A DNA stretch of 64,000 nt from Enterobacter cloacae (GCF_011078175.1 NZ_JAALCJ010000009.1:62001-126000), one strand, 5' to 3'; numbered from the stretch's first letter, positions 25,047-34,122 are shown. The notes: generated from the letters alone by a model not told the origin. Numbers and translations: made by a program.

Positions 25047-27229
25047 TCTCCCTCCCGCACCAGCCAGATTGTGCTCAGCGGCGGTAACGTCAGGCTCAGG
25101 GAGTTCGGCCGACCGTGGCTTTCGAGGGTGTCGCTCTGCACCAGTCCACCGTTACCGGCGTTACTGCCGTGGTAGTGCATGGAGTCGGTATTGAGAATTT
25201 CGCGCCATTTGCCCGGCTGGTTAATGCCGAATCGATAATGTTCGCGCGGCACCGGGGTAAAGTTGCTGGCAACGATGATCTCGTTACCCGCTTTGTCGCG
25301 GCGTACAAAGACGAACACCGAACGCTCGTGGTCGTCTACCACCAGCCACTCAAAGCCATACGGATCGAAGTCCAGCTCGTGCAGCGCTTTGTGATGGCGA
25401 TAGGTCAGGTTCAGATCGCGGACCAGACGCTGCACGCCGTGGTGCCAGTTGTCCGCGCCTTCCAGCAGATGCCAGTCAAGGCTGGTATCGTGGTTCCATT
25501 CGCGCCCCTGGGCAAACTCATTGCCCATAAACAGCAGTTTTTTGCCCGGAAAAGCGAACATCCAGCCGTAGTAGGCGCGCAGATTAGCGAACTTCTGCCA
25601 CGGGTCGCCCGGCATGCGGTCGAGGATGGATTTTTTGCCGTGCACCACTTCATCGTGCGACAGCGGCAGCATGAAGTTTTCGGTGTAGTTGTAAAGCAGC
25701 CCGAAGGTGAGCTTGTCGTGGTGATACTGACGATAAACCGGGTCGAGCTTCATGTAGTCGAGCGTGTCGTGCATCCAGCCGAGGTTCCACTTGTACCAGA
25801 AGCCCAGACCGCCCATTGACGGTGGACGGGAAACGCCCGGGAAGTCGGTGGACTCCTCCGCCATTGTCACGGCCCCTTCCACCTGTTCGCCAAGAATGCG
25901 GTTGGTGTTGCGCAGGAACTCTATTGCTTCCAGGTTTTCACGGCCGCCATACTCGTTCGGGATCCACTCGCCCTCTTTGCGGCTGTAGTCGCGGTAAATC
26001 ATCGACGCCACCGCATCCACGCGCAGGGCATCAATGCCGAAACGCTCGATCCAGTACAGCGCGTTACCGACCAGGTAGTTCGACACTTCACGGCGACCGT
26101 AGTTGTAGATCAGCGTGTTCCAGTCCTGGTGATAGCCTTCGCGCGGGTCGCTGTGCTCGTACAGCTTTGTGCCGTCGAACTCTGCCAGCGCAAAATCGTC
26201 CGACGGGAAGTGGCCCGGCACCCAGTCGAGGATCACGTTCAGCCCGGCGGCGTGCGCGGCATCGATGAAATAGCGGAAGTCATCGCGCGTGCCGAAGCGG
26301 CGCGTAGGCGCATACAGCCCGGTAGGCTGATAGCCCCAACTTCCATCGAACGGATGTTCGTTGATCGGCAGCAGCTCCAGATGGGTAAAGCCCATCCATT
26401 TGGCGTACGGTACCAGCTGGTCGGCAAGTTCCCGGTAGCTAAGCCAGAAGTTGTTATCGGTGTGGCGACGCCAGGAGCCAAGATGCACTTCATAGACGGA
26501 GATTGGCGCATCAAAGCGGTTGGCCTGCTTGCGCTCCTCGCTCTGGACGACCTTTTCCGGCAAGCCGCAAATCAGCGAGGCGGTATTCGGACGCAGTTCG
26601 GCCTCAAAAGCATACGGGTCGGATTTGATACGCAGCTTGCCGTTGGCATCGATCATCTCGAATTTGTAGAGCTGACCGTTGTGCGCCCCGGGGATAAATA
26701 GCTCCCAGATGCCGGTTTCCCGGCGCAGGCGCATGGGATGTCGACGACCGTCCCAGTAGTTGAACTGCCCGACGACGGAGACGCGCAGGGCGTTTGGCGC
26801 CCATACGGCGAAACGCGTGCCGGTGATACCGTCCATGGTATCCGCATGGGCACCCAGCGTTTCGTAGGGACGTAAATGGGTGCCTTCGGAAAGCAGCCAG
26901 GCGTCCATCTCTTTTAAAAGCGGGCCGAAGCTATAGGGATCGTCAATCAGGTTTTGCTGACCGTGCCAGATAACGGCAAGCTGATAACGAAAAGGATTTT
27001 TACGGCGGGGCATGACGCCCGAGAAGAAGCCACGCGAGTCGAGGCACTCCAGATTACCCACCTTGCGGCCGGTTTTGGGTTCGATAACCCACACTTCTGT
27101 TGCATCCGGTAACAGCGCCCGAACTTCCAGTCCGGCCTCTGTACGGTGCATCCCTAGCACAGAAAAGGGGTCGGCAAAGTGACCCGCAATAAGCGCATTA
27201 ATCACGTCTCTCGAAATACGATCGGACAT
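25043..27229 (-). CDS. glgB: 1,4-alpha-glucan branching enzyme GlgB
   Basis: 728-residue GH13 enzyme that forms alpha-1,6 branches in glycogen; length equal to E. coli GlgB. Two N-terminal beta domains (N1 and CBM48) cover about the first 225 residues. The barrel shows the catalytic motifs [21 protein letters not shown] and [10 protein letters not shown]. The start at 27229 is chosen because AGGA lies 8 bases before it; the in-frame ATG at 27238 would have no spacing. It is the first gene of glgBXCAP; the operon promoter should lie in the 27230-27425 gap, where I see no other feature. Confidence 0.98.
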   Translation of the reverse strand: MSDRISRDVINALIAGHFADPFSVLGMHRTEAGLEVRALLPDATEVWVIEPKTGRKVGNLECLDSRGFFSGVMPRRKNPFRYQLAVIWHGQQNLIDDPYSFGPLLKEMDAWLLSEGTHLRPYETLGAHADTMDGITGTRFAVWAPNALRVSVVGQFNYWDGRRHPMRLRRETGIWELFIPGAHNGQLYKFEMIDANGKLRIKSDPYAFEAELRPNTASLICGLPEKVVQSEERKQANRFDAPISVYEVHLGSWRRHTDNNFWLSYRELADQLVPYAKWMGFTHLELLPINEHPFDGSWGYQPTGLYAPTRRFGTRDDFRYFIDAAHAAGLNVILDWVPGHFPSDDFALAEFDGTKLYEHSDPREGYHQDWNTLIYNYGRREVSNYLVGNALYWIERFGIDALRVDAVASMIYRDYSRKEGEWIPNEYGGRENLEAIEFLRNTNRILGEQVEGAVTMAEESTDFPGVSRPPSMGGLGFWYKWNLGWMHDTLDYMKLDPVYRQYHHDKLTFGLLYNYTENFMLPLSHDEVVHGKKSILDRMPGDPWQKFANLRAYYGWMFAFPGKKLLFMGNEFAQGREWNHDTSLDWHLLEGADNWHHGVQRLVRDLNLTYRHHKALHELDFDPYGFEWLVVDDHERSVFVFVRRDKAGNEIIVASNFTPVPREHYRFGINQPGKWREILNTDSMHYHGSNAGNGGLVQSDTLESHGRPNSLSLTLPPLSTIWLVREGE

Positions 27230-27424
27230 GGTATTCATCCTGTTTTTTTATGTCGCCCTTTTTACGCGCTCCGGGACGACTTTTAATGTGACCTAAACGG
27301 TGCAGCTCATCCTCTCTGCTCCGCCCTACCCTCAGGTGAGAAATAAATCTTCCTTAAAGCATAGCCAACGTCGTGGATCCTCCTGATAAAAAATAAGACA
27401 TCTGCGTTTTACTCCATGTAGTAC

Positions 27425-27456
27425 GCAAAAAAAGGGGGTGACAATCACCCCCCGTG
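27425..27456 (-). terminator. asd terminator
   Basis: On the minus strand GGGGGTGA (27452-27445) pairs with TCACCCCC (27441-27434), with a 3-base loop, followed by a T run (27433-27427). It lies 13 bases beyond the asd stop and separates asd from glgB. Confidence 0.9.
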
Positions 27457-27468
27457 TTTAACAAATTA

Positions 27469-28572
27469 TTACGCCAGCTGGCGCAGCATGCGGCGCAGCG
27501 GCTCGGCTGCACCCCACAGCAGCTGATCGCCAACGGTGAACGCGGAGAGGTACTCCGGCCCCATGTTCAGCTTGCGCAGACGACCAACCGGGGTGGTCAG
27601 CGTGCCGGTAACGGCTGCCGGGGTCAGTTCGCGCATGGTGATATCGCGATCGTTTGGCACCACTTTCGCCCACGGGTTGTGCGCGGCCAGCAGCTCTTCC
27701 ACGGTCGGAATAGACACATCTTTTTTCAGTTTAATGGTGAAGGCCTGGCTGTGGCAGCGCAGCGCGCCGATACGCACGCACAGACCGTCAACCGGAATGG
27801 TGTTCGCGGTCGCAAGGATTTTGTTGGTCTCAGCCTGGCCCTTCCACTCTTCGCGGGTCTGGCCGTTATCCAGCTGTTTGTCGATCCAGGGGATCAGGCC
27901 ACCGGCCAGCGGTACGCCAAAGTTATCCACCGGCAGCTCGCCGCTGCGGGTGAGCTGAGTGACTTTACGCTCGATGTCGAGGATCGCGGACGCCGGGTCT
28001 GCCAGCTCGGCCGCGACGCTCTGGTGCAGCTGGCCCATCTGGGTCAGCAGCTCGCGCATATGGCGCGCACCGCCGCCGGACGCCGCCTGGTAAGTCGCCA
28101 CGGAGACCCACTCCACCAGATCCTGCGCGAACAGACCGCCGAGGGACATCAGCATCAGGCTGACGGTGCAGTTACCGCCGACAAAGGTTTTCACGCCGTT
28201 GTTCAGCCCGTCGGTAATGACGTCCTGGTTAACCGGGTCGAGAATGATGATGGCATCGTCTTTCATACGCAGCGAAGAGGCCGCGTCAATCCAGTAGCCC
28301 TGCCAGCCGCTTTCACGCAGCTTCGGATAGATTTCGTTGGTATAATCGCCGCCCTGGCAGGTCACAATAATGTCGAGCGCCTTCAGCGCCTCCAGATCGT
28401 AAGCGTCCTGCAACGTGCCTGTGGCACCTCCAAAGGACGGCGCAGCCTGGCCGAGCTGTGAAGTGGAGAAGAAGACCGGGCGGATAGCGTCGAAATCGCG
28501 CTCTTCAACCATGCGTTGCATGAGTACAGAGCCGACCATACCGCGCCAGCCTATAAAACCAACGTTTTTCAT
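27469..28572 (-). CDS. asd: Aspartate-semialdehyde dehydrogenase Asd
   Basis: 367-residue NADPH-dependent enzyme reducing aspartyl phosphate to aspartate semialdehyde, the branch point to lysine, diaminopimelate, methionine and threonine. The N-terminal [13 protein letters not shown] motif binds NADP, and the catalytic Cys135 lies in [10 protein letters not shown]. The ATG at 28572 (MKNVGFI) matches E. coli; an in-frame start six residues upstream is rejected. It is monocistronic, with its own terminator, and divergent from yhgN. Confidence 0.98.
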   Translation of the reverse strand: MKNVGFIGWRGMVGSVLMQRMVEERDFDAIRPVFFSTSQLGQAAPSFGGATGTLQDAYDLEALKALDIIVTCQGGDYTNEIYPKLRESGWQGYWIDAASSLRMKDDAIIILDPVNQDVITDGLNNGVKTFVGGNCTVSLMLMSLGGLFAQDLVEWVSVATYQAASGGGARHMRELLTQMGQLHQSVAAELADPASAILDIERKVTQLTRSGELPVDNFGVPLAGGLIPWIDKQLDNGQTREEWKGQAETNKILATANTIPVDGLCVRIGALRCHSQAFTIKLKKDVSIPTVEELLAAHNPWAKVVPNDRDITMRELTPAAVTGTLTTPVGRLRKLNMGPEYLSAFTVGDQLLWGAAEPLRRMLRQLA

Positions 28573-28750
28573 AGCATTTTTTTCCTGCAAGGGGTGTGTG
28601 CTGATTGTGCAAGCCAGTACTGAACTGGGATATGCTTCACATTACAAAATGCTGCCAAAGTCGCAAGCGAAATTAATCGATGATTGTCCGGCTATCAGAA
28701 AAAGTGCTAATCATCGCAATGACCACAATAAGTATCAGGGATAATTTAAA

Positions 28751-29344
28751 ATGAGTGAAATCATTTCCGCAGCGGTTTTATTGATCCTGATTATGGATCC
28801 GCTCGGTAATCTGCCGATCTTCATGTCGGTGCTGAAGCACACCGAACCGAAGCGCCGCAGGGCGATCATGATCCGGGAGCTGCTCATCGCCCTGCTGGTG
28901 ATGTTTATCTTCCTGTTCGCCGGTGAAAAGATCCTTGCTTTCCTGAACTTACGCGCCGAAACGGTCTCCATTTCCGGCGGGATTATTCTGTTCCTGATTG
29001 CCATTAAGATGATTTTCCCGAGCGCCGAAGGGAGTAGCAGCGGCCTTCCCGCGGGCGAAGAGCCGTTTATCGTTCCGCTGGCGATTCCACTCGTCGCCGG
29101 GCCAACCATTCTGGCCACCCTGATGCTGCTGTCACATCAGTATCCGAACCAGATGAGCCATCTGGTGATTGCCCTGCTGATCGCCTGGGGCGGGACGTTT
29201 ATTATCCTGTTGCAGTCGTCTCTGTTCCTGCGCCTGCTGGGTGAGAAAGGGGTGAACGCGCTGGAGCGCCTGATGGGGCTGATTCTGGTGATGATGGCAA
29301 CGCAGATGTTCCTGGACGGGATCCGGGCGTGGATGAAAGGGTAG
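28751..29344 (+). CDS. yhgN: MarC family inner-membrane protein YhgN
   Basis: 197-residue membrane protein, same length as E. coli YhgN, with about six hydrophobic segments and the MarC-family motifs IMDPLGNLPIF (about 15-25) and IPLVAGPTILATLM. The transported substrate or function of MarC/YhgN proteins is not established. It is divergent from asd across 178 bases and immediately followed by a terminator/REP module. Confidence 0.93.
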   Translation: MSEIISAAVLLILIMDPLGNLPIFMSVLKHTEPKRRRAIMIRELLIALLVMFIFLFAGEKILAFLNLRAETVSISGGIILFLIAIKMIFPSAEGSSSGLPAGEEPFIVPLAIPLVAGPTILATLMLLSHQYPNQMSHLVIALLIAWGGTFIILLQSSLFLRLLGEKGVNALERLMGLILVMMATQMFLDGIRAWMKG

Positions 29345-29438
29345 GTAAAAGCAAAACGGCAATCTTCGGTTGCCGTTTTTAGTGTTTGCCCCCTCTCCCG
29401 TGGGAGAGGGCCGGGGTGAGGGCATCAGGCCGCAGAGG
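29344..29438. repeat. Single 94-bp-type terminator/REP module after yhgN
   Basis: Same module as the malT-glpR array, in opposite orientation: GGTAAAAGCAAAACGGCAA, hairpin to TTGCCGTTTTT (29354-29380), then GGGAGAGGGCCGGGGTGAGGGCATCAGGCC. The hairpin sits directly after the yhgN stop and is its likely terminator. Confidence 0.85.
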
Positions 29439-29449
29439 TCTTATTTTGT

Positions 29450-29530
29450 CGGGTGGCGGCTTCGCCTTACCCGACCTACAACAAACTCTGGTCCCGTAGG
29501 CCGGGTAAGCGTAAGCGCCACCCGGCTTTT
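29450..29530. repeat. BIME: inverted pair of classic REP elements
   Basis: CGGGTGGCGGCTTCGCCTTACCCG (29450-29473) and its inverted partner GTAGGCCGGG...GCCACCCGGC (29496-29525), followed by TTTTTT. It directly abuts the stop codon of the unknown gene at 29531. Confidence 0.85.
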
Positions 29531-29976
29531 TTACAGCGGCACGATGCCTTCCTTTGTGAGCAACCAGCGCGGCGCTTTCAGCGTATCACTGTAAAACCCC
29601 ACTAAATCCTGCAACAAATCTCCTGCGACTCTTTCATCGCTTTCTGACAGCGAATGCGCTAACAGCATTTGCGTTAACCGCTGGCAATATCGCCCTAACT
29701 GATCCACTTCCGGTTCGAAGACCGGCACGTCCAGCGGCAGGTCATCCACCGTCAGGCTGGCTTTTAAATATTCCGGAACAGGTTCAAGCAGCGTAGGCTG
29801 AAGCAGTGCGAGGCAGGCTGAGAGCCGTCCGCACAGCGCCATCTTCTGGGTTGGATCGTCACATTCAACCAGCACGTCGACAAACCGCGAGCAATTATCT
29901 GCCAGTTCGGTGAAATCAGTGGTGTGATCGAATGGGGTAGTAAATAAAGTGTGAGAAAAGTTGGGGTAGTAGTCAT
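29531..29976 (-). pseudogene. Unknown ~148-residue protein, apparent frameshift near its start
   Basis: I do not recognise this protein. The frame ending at 29531 is open back to 30020 but has no ATG, GTG or TTG until an internal GTG at 29875 that lacks a ribosome-binding site. In the neighbouring frame an ATG at 29976 has AGAGGC about 7 bases upstream. Adding one base in the CCCC run at 29966-29963 would join it to the long frame, giving MTTTPNFSHTLFTTPFDHTT and then the main body. The protein would be acidic, soluble and leucine-rich, with no signal peptide or membrane segment. It has no counterpart at this place in E. coli. The C4-like RNA just upstream suggests a gene under phage-type antisense control. 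A sequencing error or recoding could also explain the frame break. Confidence 0.55.
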
Positions 29977-30014
29977 AAGACAGCCTCTGATGAGTAATGT
30001 GTATCCACCACTGG

Positions 30015-30028
30015 AGAGGCTAATCTCA
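30015..30028 (-). promoter_or_regulatory. Downstream target motif of the C4-like RNA
   Basis: GAGATTAGCCTCTC lies in the loop of a hairpin formed by CCACCAC (30037-30031) and GTGGTGG (about 30010-30004), just upstream of the small gene. It corresponds to the second target (seqC-like) of a P4-type immunity region. Confidence 0.5.
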
Positions 30029-30042
30029 CGGGTGGTGGAACC

Positions 30043-30162
30043 AGACAGGGTTAGCCTTACCGGCCTCATCAGCTACCGGCGCGTCTTGCGACGCCCCCGC
30101 CTGGCCCACCATTGGAGTGTAGCCAAGCGCACGACACGATAACACTCGTGTCGCTGATGAGG
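30043..30162 (-). ncRNA. C4/CI-type phage immunity antisense RNA (candidate)
   Basis: On the minus strand CCTCATCAGC (30162-30153) pairs perfectly with GCTGATGAGG (30073-30064). This 10-bp stem encloses three hairpins: GACACGA/TCGTGTC (about 30152-30133), TTGG/CCAA (about 30126-30112) and GCGTC-GCAA-GACGC (about 30094-30081, inside GGCGGGGGC...GCC). After it comes AAGGCTAACCCTG (30058-30046). That stretch is complementary over AGGCTAA to TTAGCCT, which is present in two flanking motifs at 30181-30170 and 30028-30015. The GGCCAGGCGGGGGC core and the target-antisense-target order are features I recall for P4 CI and P1/P7 C4 RNAs. Exact ends are estimates. Confidence 0.65.
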
Positions 30163-30169
30163 TAGTTCA

Positions 30170-30182
30170 GGAGGCTAATCCT
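30170..30182 (-). promoter_or_regulatory. Upstream target motif of the C4-like RNA
   Basis: AGGATTAGCCTCC shares GATTAGCCTC with the downstream motif and lies on the other side of the antisense RNA, as seqA does in P4. A weak promoter candidate (CTTGTC at 30239-30234, 18 bases, TATCTT at 30215-30210) precedes it. Confidence 0.45.
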
Positions 30183-30290
30183 GACGCCTGATTTTGCAGG
30201 CGCGGCAAGAAGATACTGCGTTGGGGGCGGGGTGACAAGAGAGGCTCTGGAAGGTGGCTCGCAAAACGAAATTTTATTTTAGGGTGTGGC

Positions 30291-30331
30291 CTGATGCCCT
30301 CACCCCACCCCTCTCCCACGGGGAGAGGGAG
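30291..30331. repeat. REP-like palindrome after gntU
   Basis: CTGATGCCCTCACCCCACCC then CCTCTCCCACGGGGAGAGG, 11 bases beyond the gntU stop. Confidence 0.8.
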
Positions 30332-30341
30332 AAAACCGGGA

Positions 30342-31682
30342 TCAGCTCAGGAGCGTAAACGCAATCATCCCGACAATCGCGCCCGTCGTGCCGAGGATGG
30401 TTTCCATCAGCGTCCAGGTTTTCAGGGTTTGCGCTTCGGTTGCGCCGGTAAATTTACCGAACAGCCAGAAGCCCGCGTCGTTCACGTGAGAAACCACAAT
30501 CGAGCCGCCCGCGATACAGATAGAGAGCGCCGCCATCTGCGCACCGGAGTAGTTCAGCTGTTCAATCACCGGCATCACCAGACCCACGGCGGTTAAGCAC
30601 GCTACGGTCGCGGAGCCCTGGATGATACGCACCGCCGCGGCCAGCACGAAACAGGTTACCGCAATCGGCAGCCCCATCCCGGTCAGCGCTTCGCCCAGCG
30701 CCGGGCCAACGCCGGAATCCACCAGCACCTGCTTGAACACGCCGCCCGCCCCGATCACCAGCAGGATAATCCCCGCCGGTTGCAGCGCGGCACCGCAAAT
30801 CTCCATCACGCGGTCTTTCGGCATGCCCTGACGCATCGCAAGGCCGTAAATCGCCACCAGACACGCTACCAGGATCGCAGTGAACGGATGACCGATGAAC
30901 TCGAACCATTCGTAAGCGGTTGACCCCACCGGCACAAAACGCGCGGCGATGGTTTTCAGGCCAACCAGCACCAGCGGCAGAAGGATCAAAGAGAGACTAA
31001 ACCCGAAGGACGGCATTTTGCCCTCGCCCAGGTGCGGCTCGGTGATGTCATCCGGAATGTGCAGCTCAACGTAACGGCTGATGAAGTTGCCCCACAGCGG
31101 ACCCGCGATAATCATCCCCGGGATCGCCGCACACAGGCCAATCAGGATCATCCAGCCAAAATCGGCGTGCATCTGGGAGGCCAGCAGCATCGGCGCAGGC
31201 CCCGGCAACAGAAACGCCGCCGCTGCCGCCACGCCCGCAAACAGCGGAATGACCAGCTTCACGAGGTTAGTGCCGGTATGGCGCGCCATGGAGAACGCGA
31301 CGCTAATCAGCAGCACAACCGCCACTTCAAAGAACAGCGGCAGCGCGCAAATCAGACCGGCCAGACCAATCGCGTAGTGCGCACGGCTGTGTCCGAAAGA
31401 TTTCAGCATCTTGACCGCAATCTGATCGACCGCGCCCGTTTCGTGCAAAATCTTGCCAAACATCGCGCCCAGCGCTACCACAATGGCCAGGAAGCCGAGC
31501 GTGCCGCCCATCCCTTTTTCCATCGTCGCCGCGATTTTGTCGAGCGGCATGCCGGAAAAGAGGCCGGCACCAATAGAAACCACCATCAAAGCAACGAAGG
31601 CGTGCATACGCGCCTTCATTACTAAAAACAGCAGCAGCAAAACGGAACCCACCGCTGTCAAAACTAGCGTTAATGTACTCAA
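30342..31682 (-). CDS. gntU: Low-affinity gluconate transporter GntU
   Basis: 446-residue inner-membrane GntP-family permease, same length as E. coli GntU and a paralogue of GntT at 4533. Hydrophobic helices run throughout, with the family motifs GLFSGMPLDKI (about 39-49), GPAPMLLASQM and, near the C-terminus, SHVNDAGFWLFGKFTG. It starts 3 bases after gntK, so the two are one operon: import, then phosphorylation. Control is through the GntR operators upstream of gntK. Confidence 0.98.
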   Translation of the reverse strand: MSTLTLVLTAVGSVLLLLFLVMKARMHAFVALMVVSIGAGLFSGMPLDKIAATMEKGMGGTLGFLAIVVALGAMFGKILHETGAVDQIAVKMLKSFGHSRAHYAIGLAGLICALPLFFEVAVVLLISVAFSMARHTGTNLVKLVIPLFAGVAAAAAFLLPGPAPMLLASQMHADFGWMILIGLCAAIPGMIIAGPLWGNFISRYVELHIPDDITEPHLGEGKMPSFGFSLSLILLPLVLVGLKTIAARFVPVGSTAYEWFEFIGHPFTAILVACLVAIYGLAMRQGMPKDRVMEICGAALQPAGIILLVIGAGGVFKQVLVDSGVGPALGEALTGMGLPIAVTCFVLAAAVRIIQGSATVACLTAVGLVMPVIEQLNYSGAQMAALSICIAGGSIVVSHVNDAGFWLFGKFTGATEAQTLKTWTLMETILGTTGAIVGMIAFTLLS

Positions 31683-31685
31683 AAC

Positions 31686-32213
31686 TTACTGCCTTTTATT
31701 AATAACCTCGATGGTGCTGGCAACAACACCTTCCAGCGGCTGATCGATATCAACCACTAAGACATCCGGTTCGTCAGCACCCGGCTCCTGTAAGGCCTCA
31801 AACTGCGTTACCAGCATCTGGGTCTTAAAGAAGTGGCCTTTACGCGCCTTCAGGCGGCTTTCAATCACCCCGAAATCGCCTTTCAGGTAGATGAAAGAGA
31901 GGTTCGGGTTGCCGTCGCGCAGCAGGTCGCGATAGGTCTTTTTCAGCGCGGAACAGACGATCAGGGAGACTTTATTGGTGCGCTGCATCGCGAACGCGGC
32001 GTCATTCAGCGCCTGCAACCACGGTTTGCGGTCGTCGTCGTTCAGCGGCTCGCCGGAAGCCATTTTCATGATGTTGCTGCGCGGATGGAGGAAGTCACCA
32101 TCAAGAAACGCAGCCTGGAGTTGATGCGCCACTTCGCTCGCCACGGCAGATTTACCGCTACCGGACACGCCCATCAGGACGTAAACGTGGTGATCGTGAT
32201 TAGTCGTGCTCAA
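31686..32213 (-). CDS. gntK: Gluconokinase GntK (TTG start)
   Basis: 175-residue cytoplasmic kinase making 6-phosphogluconate for the Entner-Doudoroff and pentose phosphate routes. The P-loop GVSGSGKS is at 15-22. The substrate region DGDFLHPRSNI follows at about 39-49. No ATG fits: the family start (STTNHDHH) is reached from a TTG at 32213 with GAGGGA 5-6 bases upstream, and this gives exactly the E. coli length. A second TTG at 32231 is in frame but lacks spacing. The promoter carries two GntR operators. Confidence 0.95.
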   Translation of the reverse strand: MSTTNHDHHVYVLMGVSGSGKSAVASEVAHQLQAAFLDGDFLHPRSNIMKMASGEPLNDDDRKPWLQALNDAAFAMQRTNKVSLIVCSALKKTYRDLLRDGNPNLSFIYLKGDFGVIESRLKARKGHFFKTQMLVTQFEALQEPGADEPDVLVVDIDQPLEGVVASTIEVINKRQ

Positions 32214-32231
32214 AGGGTGTCCCTCAGTCAA

Positions 32232-32260
32232 TTGTTACGGGTAACAGTTATCGGTAACAT
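32232..32260. promoter_or_regulatory. Two overlapping GntR operators upstream of gntK
   Basis: TTGTTACGGGTAACAG (32232-32247) matches the GntR palindrome at 14 of 16 positions. CAGTTATCGGTAACAT (32245-32260) matches at 13 of 16 and overlaps it by three bases. They lie 19-47 bases before the gntK start. Confidence 0.8.
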
Positions 32261-32339
32261 TGTCCTGCCGGGGCATAAGAGAAGCAATATCCAAACGTGC
32301 GCGAAGTGAATAAGTGTGAGCTACTTCAAATTTGTCGAA

Positions 32340-33335
32340 TTAAATAGATCCACCCGGTGACAAGGTGAAACCTAAATCTAACATTTTCGGGGTAACTGCC
32401 TCACCACGAATGCGCGCCAGCAGGCGTTCTGCACCAATGCGGCCCATGCGTTCACGCGGCGTCAGGACGCTCGCCAGACGCGGCTCCATCACCTGGCCAA
32501 TGTCGTGGCCGTGGAAGCCGGCAATCGCCATATCATCCGGGATTTTTAAACCCAGACGCTGGCACTCAAACGCGGCACCGACCGCAAGGTCATCGTTGGT
32601 ACAGAAAATACCGTCCAGTTGCGGATACTCGCGTCGCGCCTGACGCATCAGCTCAATACCCGATGTATAGGAGGAGGATTGCTCCACCATCACGCTGTAC
32701 GGGGTTAAGTTCGCGTCGAGCATCGCCTGCTCGTATCCCTTCTGTTTGATGATAGTACGTTCATCCAGACGCGCACCCAGATAGGCCACATGGCGATGGC
32801 CGCGGGCGATGATCGCCGCCGTCATCTGACGCGCCGCTTCAAAGTTATCGAACCCCACGGCAATGTCGAGACAGGGCGACTGGCTGTCCATCAGCTCCAC
32901 CACCGGAATGCCGGCCACTTCAATCATCTTCAGGGTGCGCGGCGTGTGGGTACGTTCCGTTAAAATCAGGCCGTCGATGTTCCAGGAAAGCATGGATTCA
33001 AGACGTTCCTCTTCCAGCTCCGGCTTGTACCCGTAGTGGGCGAGCATGGTCTGATAACCGAACGCATCGGTGACGCTTTCAATGCCGCGAAGCACTTCGG
33101 CGAAAACCTGGTTGGTTAAGGAAGGAAGCAGGACGCCCACCGCACGGCTGGTGGCATTGGAGAGAATATCGGGCGCGCGGTTGGGGATATAGCCCAGTTC
33201 ATCAAGGGCGGCGGCAATCTTGCCACGCAACGCCACGGAAACCTGCTCCGGGTTACGTAAAAAGCGGCTGACCGTCATTTTGGTCACACCGACGCGATCG
33301 GCGACATCCTGAAGTACGGGGCGTTTCTTTTTCAT
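32340..33335 (-). CDS. gntR: Gluconate utilisation repressor GntR
   Basis: 331-residue LacI-family repressor, same length as in E. coli. The N-terminal helix-turn-helix covers about 1-55 (LQDVADRVGVTKMTVSRFLRNPEQVS), and the rest is the periplasmic-binding-protein-like sensor for gluconate. The ATG at 33335 (MKKKRPVL) is used; the in-frame start 19 residues upstream is outside the family. It has its own promoter upstream and precedes gntK by 126 bases. Its predicted sites are found at gntK and gntT in this window. Confidence 0.98.
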   Translation of the reverse strand: MKKKRPVLQDVADRVGVTKMTVSRFLRNPEQVSVALRGKIAAALDELGYIPNRAPDILSNATSRAVGVLLPSLTNQVFAEVLRGIESVTDAFGYQTMLAHYGYKPELEEERLESMLSWNIDGLILTERTHTPRTLKMIEVAGIPVVELMDSQSPCLDIAVGFDNFEAARQMTAAIIARGHRHVAYLGARLDERTIIKQKGYEQAMLDANLTPYSVMVEQSSSYTSGIELMRQARREYPQLDGIFCTNDDLAVGAAFECQRLGLKIPDDMAIAGFHGHDIGQVMEPRLASVLTPRERMGRIGAERLLARIRGEAVTPKMLDLGFTLSPGGSI

Positions 33336-33426
33336 CGTCCTGAGAAATCTTGAAGTGAGAGATTTGCTCAGTTTATCACGGACAAAGCTCAACCTTCCCC
33401 GTTTAAAGGGAAGGTTGAGAAATTAT

Positions 33427-34122
33427 TTAGACCGGCGGCAGGTCAAACAGCAGGATTTCACTTTCGCTGTCGGCATGCACGGAGAGCGCCTGCTCATCCC
33501 AGATTGCCAGGCCATCGGCGGTTGTCGCTTTGGTGCCGTTGATAGACACTTCACCTTTCACCACCTGGATCCAGACGCGGCGGTTGGCGGCAATCTGATG
33601 CATAGACTGTTCGTCTTTTGCCAGCGCCCAGCGGTACAGCTCCATGTCCTGATGCACTTTCAGGGAACCTTCACGCGCATCCGGGGAGAGCACCAGCTGT
33701 TTGCCCTGTTTCGCGTCGAAGCGGCGCTGCTCGTAGCGCGGCGTGATGCCGGTCTCTTCTGGAATGATCCAGATTTGGTACAGGTGCAGTTTTTCCGTTT
33801 TGCTCGGGTTGTACTCGGAATGACGCACCCCGGTACCCGCGCTCATGATCTGGAACTCGCCCGCCGGAACCTGCTCTTTGTTGCCCATGCTGTCCTGGTG
33901 CTCAACCGCCCCTTCCAGCACATAGGTCAGGATTTCCATGTCTTTGTGCGGGTGGGTACCGAAGCCCTGGCCTGCGTCAATCACGTCGTCGTTAATTACG
34001 CGCAGTGCGGAGAATCCCATGAAGTTCGGGTCGTAGTAGTCGGCAAACGAGAATGAGTGCCATGAGTCCAGCCAGCCATGATTCGCGTGACCACGTTCGT
34101 TTGCTTTGCGTAAGTAGATCAT
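33427..34122 (-). CDS. yhhW: Pirin-like quercetin 2,3-dioxygenase YhhW
   Basis: 231-residue bicupin protein of the pirin family. The metal ligands known for E. coli YhhW are in place: His57 and His59 in GTHPHKDME, His101 and Glu103 in VRHSEYN. In vitro activity on quercetin is reported; the natural substrate is uncertain. The start at 34122 (MIYLRKANERG) matches E. coli; 34 upstream in-frame residues are rejected. It is downstream of yhhX in the same direction with a 123-base gap. Confidence 0.95.
   Translation of the reverse strand: MIYLRKANERGHANHGWLDSWHSFSFADYYDPNFMGFSALRVINDDVIDAGQGFGTHPHKDMEILTYVLEGAVEHQDSMGNKEQVPAGEFQIMSAGTGVRHSEYNPSKTEKLHLYQIWIIPEETGITPRYEQRRFDAKQGKQLVLSPDAREGSLKVHQDMELYRWALAKDEQSMHQIAANRRVWIQVVKGEVSINGTKATTADGLAIWDEQALSVHADSESEILLFDLPPV

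Noticed and set aside
29764-29976. 70-residue frame starting at the ATG at 29976 without frameshift
   Set aside because: After the first few codons its codon use and composition look non-coding, while the adjacent frame stays open for 150 codons. The ATG is more likely the lost start of that frame.
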